The notes beneath the pieces are model-generated. The model was given only the letters and a program-made list of their open reading frames with translations, had not been told where the DNA came from and did no database searches. Position numbers and translations under genes: made by a program. 5,573 bases of DNA from Flavobacteriaceae bacterium (GTDB taxonomy: Bacteria > Bacteroidota > Bacteroidia > Flavobacteriales > Weeksellaceae). Of the stretch, positions 1-5,329 are shown in pieces. The first letter of the stretch is position 1, and each line of letters opens with the position of its first letter. The stretch lies in the NCBI GenBank assembly GCA_031273305.1, contig JAISSC010000227.1, forward strand, positions 1-5,573, given 5' to 3'.

Positions 1-1
1 G

Positions 2-64
2 GGCAGTGTAAAAATGCTGTTTAACGTGAGTCTGGATAAGCAAGAAGTATATAAACCGGTTTAG
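2..64 (+). CDS. possible C-terminal tail of an upstream gene (partial)
   Basis: A reading frame is open from the left edge and ends with TAG at 62-64. It gives 20 residues, finishing in LDKQEVYKPV. The base composition is richer in G and C before the stop and turns strongly AT-rich right after it, which fits the end of a coding region followed by an intergenic stretch. The tail is too short to identify. A frame on the opposite strand (from an ATG at 82-80 out to the left edge) is also open, so the strand is not certain. Confidence 0.35.
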   Translation, partial: GSVKMLFNVSLDKQEVYKPV

Positions 65-153
65 GATGGGGCAATAAATCATGTTCTTAAAAATACTATT
101 TAACATAATATAAATTATAAGCATTTTAATTAAAGCAAAAATAGTAATTATTA

Positions 154-183
154 TTGGTTGATAAATTATAATGTATAATTTTA
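154..183 (+). promoter_or_regulatory. candidate Bacteroidetes-type promoter of menD
   Basis: TTG at 154-156 and TAATTTTA at 176-183 are separated by 19 bases. This resembles the Flavobacterium promoter pattern TTG-N(17-23)-TAnnTTTG, with only the last base of the -7 box deviating. It lies about 50 bases upstream of the menD ATG in an AT-rich spacer. No Shine-Dalgarno-like sequence precedes the menD start, which is usual for this phylum. The surrounding DNA is so AT-rich that chance matches are easy. Confidence 0.4.
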
Positions 184-234
184 CCGGGAAATTAAACTAC
201 CTTTATTCTTTTCTTATTTTAACTAAACTCAACT

Positions 235-1902
235 ATGTACAGTAAAAAATTATCTGTTCAACTGTTAGGCGAAATGCTTTACAGATACGGAATTACTGAT
301 ATGATAATTTCGCCGGGTTCCAGAAATGCTCCTCTTATTTTGCATTTTTCCGGTTACAAAAAATACAACTGTTACAGCGTAACAGATGAACGTTCCGCTG
401 CTTTTTTCGCTTTAGGAATGGCGCAATCCGTGCGAAAACCGGTAGCCATTTGTTGCACCAGCGGAACCGCTTCTGCCAATTATTATCCTGCAATTATTGA
501 GGCTTTTTACCAGAACGTTCCCTTATTGGTTATCACTGCGGATCGTCCGGAAAGTTTTGTAGATATTTTTGACGGTCAAACCATACGGCAAAACAATATT
601 TATCAGAATCACATTTACGGTTCTTTCCAACTATCCGAATCGGAAAGTGACCAGGATAACACCTACAACTTCCTGACCATAAAAAAAGCCGTACAAACCT
701 GCATTTTAAAATCGGGACCGGTACACATCAACATTCCTTTTTCGGAACCTCTATACGAACAAACCGATACCATTGAGGTAAATATTGAACATTTAACCCT
801 CCCGAAAAGAATTTTCGATTCCGAGAAATGGCTCTCTTTACTTTCCCAATGGAATCATTTTGAAAAGAAGATGGTTTTGGTAGGAATGCAACAACCCGAC
901 AAAGAACTGAACCATTTACTGGAACAACTGGCAACAAGGGAAGATACGGTAATTTTAACGGAAACCACATCAAACCTAAATTCAGATAAATTTTATCCTA
1001 ATATTGACCGATATATTTTCCCGTTCGGAGAGGAAAAAATGGAAGAATATAAACCGGAGTTGCTTTTAACTATCGGGCAGAATGTAGTCTCAAAAAAAGT
1101 TAAGGTATTCTTACGTAAAGCCCAACTAAAAGCCCATTGGCATCTGGATGAGTTCTGGCATCCGGATACTTTTTTTGCTTTATCCGGGAGAATAGAAGAC
1201 CGACCAGTTACCTTTCTGAAAGAACTGGTAAAAGTCATTCCCCGAAAATCCAATTATTCATCAATTTGGAGACGAATGAAAGATGAACGAAGAATTAAGC
1301 ATACCGAATTTTTAAAAAATATTCCTTTTTCCGACCTCAAAGTGATTAAAACTCTGGATGAGAGAATACCCGATTTTTATAATATTCAGGTCTCCAACAG
1401 TGCTATGATTCGCTATGCTCAGTTGTTTACTTTCAATTCCAAAAATAAAAATTTCTGCAATCGCGGAGCCAGTGGAATCGACGGAGCAACTTCCACAGCG
1501 GTCGGATTTGCCACAGCGGACGAAAATCCAACCGTGTTAATCACCGGAGATGTCGGCTTTTTTTATGATTCCAATGCTTTATGGAATAAATATATCCCGT
1601 CAAACTTCCGTATTATCCTGATGAACAACGGAGGAGGCAATATTTTTAAGATTATTCCCGGCCCGGATACGGCGGATTCTCTGGAGGAATTTTTTGTAAC
1701 CAGACACAACCGTACGGCTAAACTGTCGGCGGAGGAATATCATTTTGAATATAAAGAAGTAGACGATCAGGAGGAATTGGAGAAATATTTACCTCTGTTC
1801 TTTTCGGATTCCGACAAACCTAAATTATTGGAAATAAACACCAAAAATTGTGAAAATGCCAAAATACTCAGGGACTATTTCACCTTTTTAAATCAGACAT
1901 AA
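235..1902 (+). CDS. menD: 2-succinyl-5-enolpyruvyl-6-hydroxy-3-cyclohexene-1-carboxylate synthase (MenD)
   Basis: This is a thiamine-diphosphate-dependent enzyme of classical menaquinone (vitamin K2) synthesis. It joins isochorismate with the succinic semialdehyde unit derived from 2-oxoglutarate to give SEPHCHC in the cytoplasm. At 555 residues it has the usual full length. The N-terminal pyrimidine-binding domain shows ISPGSRNAPL (25-34), the DER motif at 51-53 with Glu52 as the expected cofactor-activating glutamate, TSGTAS (75-80), ITADRP (100-105) and GQTIRQ (114-119). The C-terminal pyrophosphate domain shows RGASGIDGATSTA (410-422) and the ThDP/Mg motif GDVGFF starting at 438, closing with NNGGGNIF (464-471). 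The ATG at 235 places SPGSR at the family-typical distance from the N-terminus. No other men gene is visible in the window. A candidate promoter lies just upstream, so it may be transcribed alone. Identification is firm; the pathway role comes from family knowledge. Confidence 0.97.
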   Translation: MYSKKLSVQLLGEMLYRYGITDMIISPGSRNAPLILHFSGYKKYNCYSVTDERSAAFFALGMAQSVRKPVAICCTSGTASANYYPAIIEAFYQNVPLLVITADRPESFVDIFDGQTIRQNNIYQNHIYGSFQLSESESDQDNTYNFLTIKKAVQTCILKSGPVHINIPFSEPLYEQTDTIEVNIEHLTLPKRIFDSEKWLSLLSQWNHFEKKMVLVGMQQPDKELNHLLEQLATREDTVILTETTSNLNSDKFYPNIDRYIFPFGEEKMEEYKPELLLTIGQNVVSKKVKVFLRKAQLKAHWHLDEFWHPDTFFALSGRIEDRPVTFLKELVKVIPRKSNYSSIWRRMKDERRIKHTEFLKNIPFSDLKVIKTLDERIPDFYNIQVSNSAMIRYAQLFTFNSKNKNFCNRGASGIDGATSTAVGFATADENPTVLITGDVGFFYDSNALWNKYIPSNFRIILMNNGGGNIFKIIPGPDTADSLEEFFVTRHNRTAKLSAEEYHFEYKEVDDQEELEKYLPLFFSDSDKPKLLEINTKNCENAKILRDYFTFLNQT

Positions 1903-1940
1903 AGGCAACAATGGCTTGTTTCGCCTACGCACAACGACAT

Positions 1941-1962
1941 GTGGGTGAATTGCCACTTTTTT
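1941..1962 (+). terminator. weak candidate terminator after menD
   Basis: GTGG (1941-1944) can pair with CCAC (1953-1956) around an 8-base loop, and six T follow at 1957-1962. An outer pairing of GGCAA (1904-1908) with TTGCC (1950-1954) is an alternative that uses part of the same bases. The stem is short, so Rho-independent termination is only a possibility. The site overlaps the proposed promoter of the next gene. Confidence 0.3.
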
Positions 1963-1981
1963 ATTTATCTGTGTAAATTTG
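1950..1981 (+). promoter_or_regulatory. Bacteroidetes-type promoter of the nucleosidase-like gene
   Basis: TAAATTTG at 1974-1981 matches the Bacteroidetes -7 consensus TAnnTTTG at every defined position. A TTG at 1950-1952 sits 21 bases upstream, within the accepted spacing for the -33 element. The ATG of the downstream gene starts 26 bases after the -7 box. This suggests the gene at 2008 is transcribed independently of menD. Confidence 0.55.
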
Positions 1982-2007
1982 TATTGTAATTACTAAAAAT
2001 AAATATC

Positions 2008-2571
2008 ATGAAAATTACGATTTTAACTCCTATGGATGTCGAACGAGAAAAAATGCTGGATGCTTTTCGGGAGGTTTCCTCTTTGAAACATTCCTATGAA
2101 GTAATTAGTTCCGGAATCGGGAGGGAAAATACGGCAAAAGGATTGTTGAAAAGTCCGGAATCGGATATTTGCGTACTGGTCGGATTTACAGCTATCGTGG
2201 GCAAAGAAAACTCCCTGCCTAAAGAGTTAAAAAAGGGGGAATTGGTTGAGGTTGTAGCTTCTTCTCTTTTCGGATATAAAGGGGAAATTTTTGAGAATGG
2301 AAAATTGAAATTATCCTCCCCTAAAACAAATTTACCTTGTTTGTCCTCCTTAACTTCGGATAAATTCGTAACTACTACGGATATTCCGATAGGCACTTTG
2401 ATAAATATGGAAGATTACACTTTTATGTGCTTAAAAAGACCTCAGGATTTTATTATCCGGATTATTTCAGATTTCTTACCACATAAAGAGGAAATTGATT
2501 TTTTTAAAGTCATTGAAGATATTAAGTTTACCAAAGTTATTGAACTTCTGGAAAATTTGAAAGAGGAATAA
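2008..2571 (+). CDS. compact MTA/SAH nucleosidase-like (nucleoside phosphorylase superfamily) protein
   Basis: This is a 187-residue cytoplasmic protein resembling 5'-methylthioadenosine/S-adenosylhomocysteine nucleosidase (MTAN), which cleaves adenine from methylthioadenosine and SAH. Aligned by eye with the E. coli enzyme, it starts MKITILTPMDVERE, with Glu12 at the position of the catalytic Glu12. SGIGREN (35-41) matches the SGIGK segment, NMED (133-136) carries Glu135 at the site of Glu174, and IIRIISD (149-155) supplies Arg151 and Asp155, the latter equivalent to catalytic Asp197. The last helix (DFFKVIEDI...VIELLENL) fits the family end. It is about 45 residues shorter than typical MTAN. 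The beta-hairpin before SGIG and the loop after the GDIVV-like strand (KGELVEVVA, 77-85) are reduced, and the conserved GSAGG loop reads VGFTAIVG (58-65). Activity and substrate are therefore uncertain: it could be a divergent nucleosidase, a phosphorylase, or a binding protein. It stands alone behind its own promoter, convergent with the small minus-strand genes. A futalosine hydrolase role is unlikely, since menD indicates the classical menaquinone route. Confidence 0.75.
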   Translation: MKITILTPMDVEREKMLDAFREVSSLKHSYEVISSGIGRENTAKGLLKSPESDICVLVGFTAIVGKENSLPKELKKGELVEVVASSLFGYKGEIFENGKLKLSSPKTNLPCLSSLTSDKFVTTTDIPIGTLINMEDYTFMCLKRPQDFIIRIISDFLPHKEEIDFFKVIEDIKFTKVIELLENLKEE

Positions 2572-2593
2572 TGTTTAATATTTTTAAATTGTA

Positions 2594-2773
2594 TTATTTG
2601 CGGGGGAGACTACATTCCCATCCTATGCGATATGGGCGATAATATTTAAAGATAAGTTTCACTCCAATTAAATATTTTTCTTGTCCTTGCCTACGCCAAT
2701 CATCAAGGGCTGGTATATTATTTCCACTCATTTCTTTTACATATCTATAAATTTTCAAATCAATCAGCTCCAT
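2594..2773 (-). pseudogene. truncated small protein with WRRQGQEKYLxG motif, probable gene remnant
   Basis: The open frame gives 59 residues from the ATG at 2773 (an in-frame ATG at 2785 is also possible). The core is LDDWRRQGQEKYLIGVKL, followed by YYRPYRIGWE. From memory, this resembles the N-terminal half of a family of short bacterial proteins of unknown function, in which the Trp is followed by a HDHCxFC-type metal-binding motif and a further domain. Here the sequence after GWE (around 2619) runs into CSLPRK and a stop. Neither other frame resumes a Cys-rich continuation. The simplest reading is loss of the C-terminal half, by deletion or recombination, next to the convergent nucleosidase-like gene. 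Its proposed start overlaps the end of the 161-residue gene by 14 bases in the arrangement ATGGAGCTGATTGA, which would suit translational coupling. It could still be translated as a short protein. The function is unknown. Confidence 0.5.
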
Positions 2774-3245
2774 TATTAAACACATATGTTAATAACAAAA
2801 AAACACCAAATACATTTAAATCATCTTTTTCATCAAAAACAATCTTAAAATGCTTTTTGGATATGAATGAATAGGTAATCTCCGCTACTCTTTTAGCATT
2901 TATGTACATCTCTCCTACTTTTTTTCTATACGGGAAACCCAATAATTTAACTTCTACAATATCTTTATCATCTATGATTAAACAATATTTACCTTTAACT
3001 TTTTTAAGCTCTATCTTACTTTTTAATTTACTATCAATAATTTTCATCTTTTCATAACATAGAAAGTAAAAACAAGTTAATTTTAGTATAATTTCATCTT
3101 TTCCTTCTATTTCCTTGTAAAAATTTAAATGAGCTTTTAATATATTATATCTTACTTTTATATCTAAAGTATACTTTAAAATATCTTCTTCATAAATATT
3201 CCAATCATATTTCCCTCCTGTTTGTAATATCCAGTTATTCTTCAT
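2760..3245 (-). CDS. hypothetical 161-residue protein, accessory block
   Basis: I do not recognise this protein. It begins MKNNWILQTGGKYDW, has no signal peptide and is rich in Lys, Ile and aromatic residues. The middle is an alternating hydrophobic/charged pattern typical of beta-strands (KSKIELKKVKGKYCLIIDD, about 76-93, and DIVEVKLLGF, 95-104). GEMYINAKRVAEITYSF (111-127) follows, and the protein ends in a hydrophobic segment (LNVFGVFLLLTYVF, 143-156). A beta-barrel closed by a C-terminal hydrophobic helix, as in tubby/LURP-one-like folds, is imaginable but rests only on this pattern. The segment is short and near the end, so a membrane anchor is an alternative. The start lies 2 bases after the stop of a decayed upstream gene, and the end overlaps the next small gene, so it sits within a former operon. 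Its frame is intact over the full length and its GC is very low (11 of 60 bases in 3001-3060). Cytoplasmic location is inferred. Confidence 0.7.
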   Translation of the reverse strand: MKNNWILQTGGKYDWNIYEEDILKYTLDIKVRYNILKAHLNFYKEIEGKDEIILKLTCFYFLCYEKMKIIDSKLKSKIELKKVKGKYCLIIDDKDIVEVKLLGFPYRKKVGEMYINAKRVAEITYSFISKKHFKIVFDEKDDLNVFGVFLLLTYVFNNGAD

Positions 3246-3247
3246 CT

Positions 3248-3448
3248 TTAAAGATTTGCATATATTCCAAGAAGCAATTTAGCTCCTACAGATAATTCTG
3301 TTAGAATCTCTTCTTCCTTTGATTCCAACTCTTCCTAATTGTCAAATTTCGCCAAATTTATTGCCCCCAGTTTTAAGTAAAAAGAGATGAGATAGAATAA
3401 TCCGTAAGTGGCATCTTGATTTTCATTTACAAATATACCCAGCCACTG
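3248..3448 (-). pseudogene. decayed gene remnant with internal TAG
   Basis: One minus-strand frame between the two intact small genes reads like a protein for about 65 codons but has no usable start and carries one in-frame TAG at 3337-3335. Before the stop it encodes ENQDATYGLFYLISFYLKLG and AINLAKFDN. After it comes EELESKEEEILTELSVGAKL, then LLGIYANL and TAA at 3250-3248. The alternation of an aromatic/aliphatic helix and an acidic amphipathic helix is protein-like on both sides of the stop. A single base change (for example AAG or GAG to TAG) would restore continuity. The upstream end is cut off: the frame meets TGA at 3451-3449 inside the coding region of the neighbouring secreted protein, so the N-terminal part is missing. 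The stop is 2 bases before the start of the 161-residue gene, as expected for a coupled operon. The family is not recognised. Confidence 0.55.
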
Positions 3449-3885
3449 TCACTATCAATTCTCCCTAACTTCATTCTTTTAATTAATATCCGTTTTCTTA
3501 ATTTAATATTAGGATGGCTCTTAACTAAAACATCACTCAATGGCAATTCTTTCCAATCTAAAGGAAAGTAAATAGCTTCAATAACTTTATTGCTTTGTGG
3601 ATGTATTTTAACTATTATCAATTCAGAGCCTACACTATTTACATCACCTTTTTTACTCTCGCCATTGCGTTGTCTAAGAAATCTATATACCGTATAATCT
3701 CCTTTTCTTACATTAAAAACATTATTTAATAAATTCTCCTTACCTATATAATTATTGATTGAGTCAATTAAATTATAATTAAAATCAGATTCATCAAACT
3801 TATCTAATAAAATAAAATCTCTATCCGTTTGTGAGTATATTGCTGTTTCAATAAAGCATAATAGTAAAAACATATACCAACGCAT
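3427..3885 (-). CDS. hypothetical secreted 152-residue protein
   Basis: This is a small exported protein that I cannot assign to a named family. Residues 1-18 (MRWYMFLLLCFIETAIYS) form a signal peptide with a hydrophobic core and likely cleavage just before Gln19, a common pattern in Bacteroidetes. Cys10 lies inside the hydrophobic core without a lipobox followed by small residues, so a lipoprotein is less likely. The mature part of about 134 residues has FNVRKGDYTVYRFLRQRNG (57-75), the strand ELIIVKIHP (88-96) and AIYFPLDWKELPLSDVL (104-120). Its basic C-terminal part includes KLRKRILIKRMKLGR (128-142). The start is supported by an AGGAG Shine-Dalgarno-like sequence at 3896-3892, six bases before the ATG. 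It lies 54 bp after the stop of the TPR gene on the same strand, and no clear promoter is seen in between, so it may be read from upstream. A periplasmic or surface location is inferred. Confidence 0.72.
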   Translation of the reverse strand: MRWYMFLLLCFIETAIYSQTDRDFILLDKFDESDFNYNLIDSINNYIGKENLLNNVFNVRKGDYTVYRFLRQRNGESKKGDVNSVGSELIIVKIHPQSNKVIEAIYFPLDWKELPLSDVLVKSHPNIKLRKRILIKRMKLGRIDSDSGWVYL

Positions 3886-3891
3886 AATAAA

Positions 3892-3897
3892 CTCCTT
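3892..3897 (-). promoter_or_regulatory. Shine-Dalgarno-like site AAGGAG
   Basis: AAGGAG reads on the minus strand at 3897-3892, six bases before the ATG of the 152-residue secreted protein. It fixes the start at 3885 rather than the second Met four codons later. Most other genes in this window (menD, the nucleosidase-like gene, the TPR gene) lack such a site, as is usual in Bacteroidetes. Confidence 0.5.
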
Positions 3898-3939
3898 TTT
3901 TAATTATCGGTATACATCTTAGTAATGTTTATCACCCCC

Positions 3940-5319
3940 TTACAACGCAGCCTCTTCTTTTCTTATTTCATCTAATTTATTCCGCATTTGGAGAACTCTA
4001 TATGCTTCTTTTAACGCCTGAATGATTGCCTTGTCTTTTTTATCGTATCCATATGCCTTTTCCAAATAAGGCAAAGCACCTTTAAACATTTCTCTTCTTT
4101 CTGCCAACAAAACGTCATATTTCTGCTGGTCTGATTTTGTACTACCCAAAGCCTGCATTTTTTCTACAATTTCTTTATCAGGAGATAAAGACAATGCTGC
4201 AAGATTCAGATATGCAGCGGCATAATCCGATTTAATACTTAATACCTTATTATAATATTCTCTTGCCAGGTCATATGTTTGAGCATCCTTTCCATACACC
4301 ACTCCTAAATTATATAAAGAAATGTAATCGTCAGGATTCTTCTGTACAGCTTCTTTCAGTTTGACAATATATTTTTCAGTCTGTCCGGTCTGATAATACA
4401 ACTCTCCTGCCTGAGTATTTAAGTTGGAATCATTGGGTAATTTTGACAATCCTTTTTCCGTTATAGCCAAAGCCTCGTCATATTTTTTATCAGTGCTTAG
4501 CAGGGCAACTGCATAATTATAAATATCTGCTTCCACAGATGGGGTTTCTTCTTTTTGAAAATCCGTAAATCCGGAATTGGAAGCCGCTTTGAACAGCTTA
4601 TATTGTTCTTCCGAAAGCCCCACTCTCTGTCCGTTTTGTACAGCCGTATAAGAGGTTTTTTGTCCGGTATATCCCTCATTAATTAATTCCTTATATAATT
4701 CCAATGCCTTTTCATTATTATTTGCAGCATGATAAGCAACAGCGGCATAATATTTAAATACACTGTCGTCACTGCCTGCGGCTTTTGTCAAGTAATGAGC
4801 TTCCAGAAAATTGTCGGCTGCGTTTGCATAATTTTTTGCATTGTATTCTGTGGTAGCCTTATTGGAAACCTCCTGCCTTTTTTTATCTAGAACAGGAAGA
4901 ACTTTTTGGATATAATCAGTTCCTGATTTGGTTTCCTTTAAGCCTGAAAAACCCTCAGTCTGTAATTTATCCGCTTCCGATTTGGAGAGTACAAAAGCCT
5001 TTTCCTTAGTGTTTTTATTCCTTAAAGAATAAACCGGTCCCTTTTCATAAGCAGAAAGCGTTGAAAAGGCTTTTGCTGCTTCAAAGGTCTTGCCCTGTTC
5101 TAACAAGGAATTTCCCTTTACATATAGATACTTGGCATATGCTTCGGGGTCTATACTTGTTACTTTAGCATTTACCGTTGATTCTACTTGTTGTAATAAA
5201 GTCTGTGCCTGAGCTTTATTTCCTCCTTCGTATGCATTGAAAGCATCTTTAATTTCTTTTTCCTGTCCGGATGCGACCAAAGCGATCAGGACAGCTAAGG
5301 ATACTGTTATTTTTTTCAT
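3940..5319 (-). CDS. exported tetratricopeptide-repeat protein, second gene of the gyrA operon
   Basis: This is a 459-residue protein built of TPR helical hairpins, which usually serve as protein-binding scaffolds. The start is taken at the ATG at 5319 because it yields a clean signal peptide, MKKITVSLAVLIALVASG, followed by QEKEI, with probable cleavage before Gln19. An upstream in-frame ATG at 5385 would bury this peptide and overlap gyrA by 56 bases. TPR-like units are visible at about 60-93 (YLYVKGNSLLEQGKTFEAAK), 153-180, 187-216 (AAVAYHAANNNEKALELYKE), 263-297 (YDEALAITEKGLSKLPND), 298-331, 332-366 (LYNLGVVYG, YYNKVL) and 414-444. A stretch at 94-150 (SLRNKNTKEKAFVLSKSEAD) interrupts the array and is not TPR-like. 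The likely location is the periplasm. From memory, a TPR protein directly after gyrA recurs in Flavobacteriia, but its partner is unknown to me. It starts 10 bp after the gyrA stop, so co-transcription is likely. Confidence 0.9.
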   Translation of the reverse strand: MKKITVSLAVLIALVASGQEKEIKDAFNAYEGGNKAQAQTLLQQVESTVNAKVTSIDPEAYAKYLYVKGNSLLEQGKTFEAAKAFSTLSAYEKGPVYSLRNKNTKEKAFVLSKSEADKLQTEGFSGLKETKSGTDYIQKVLPVLDKKRQEVSNKATTEYNAKNYANAADNFLEAHYLTKAAGSDDSVFKYYAAVAYHAANNNEKALELYKELINEGYTGQKTSYTAVQNGQRVGLSEEQYKLFKAASNSGFTDFQKEETPSVEADIYNYAVALLSTDKKYDEALAITEKGLSKLPNDSNLNTQAGELYYQTGQTEKYIVKLKEAVQKNPDDYISLYNLGVVYGKDAQTYDLAREYYNKVLSIKSDYAAAYLNLAALSLSPDKEIVEKMQALGSTKSDQQKYDVLLAERREMFKGALPYLEKAYGYDKKDKAIIQALKEAYRVLQMRNKLDEIRKEEAAL

Positions 5320-5329
5320 ATTTTGGTTT

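Noticed and set aside
1..82. Minus-strand open frame from an ATG at 82 to the left edge
   Set aside because: The translation (MIYCPILNRFIYFLL...) lacks protein-like character, and the composition change at 64 fits a plus-strand gene end better.
728..1253. Two minus-strand open frames (728-973 and 993-1253) inside menD
   Set aside because: They lie wholly within the well-supported menD coding region and show no family motifs, so they are shadows.
2094..2396. Minus-strand open frame of 100 codons opposite the nucleosidase-like gene
   Set aside because: The plus-strand frame carries conserved catalytic residues and a promoter; the opposite frame has neither.
2572..2630. Possible bidirectional terminator between the convergent genes (a TTTAA/TTAAA pairing and a GGGGA/TTCCC hairpin)
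   Set aside because: The first is only A-T pairs and the second has a wobble pair and no T-run on either strand.
1923..2696. Shared 8-mer GCCTACGC at 1923-1930 and 2689-2696
   Set aside because: The match does not extend to either side, and the second copy encodes the WRRQG motif; chance is sufficient.
3353..3360. TAAATTTG on the minus strand, a perfect -7 promoter match upstream of the 161-residue gene
   Set aside because: No TTG element is found at the proper distance and the match lies inside the decayed coding frame, so it may be chance. It remains a weak possibility.
4497..4679. Second minus-strand frame of 60 codons within the TPR gene
   Set aside because: It is an alternative frame of a clear TPR coding sequence with no recognisable domain.
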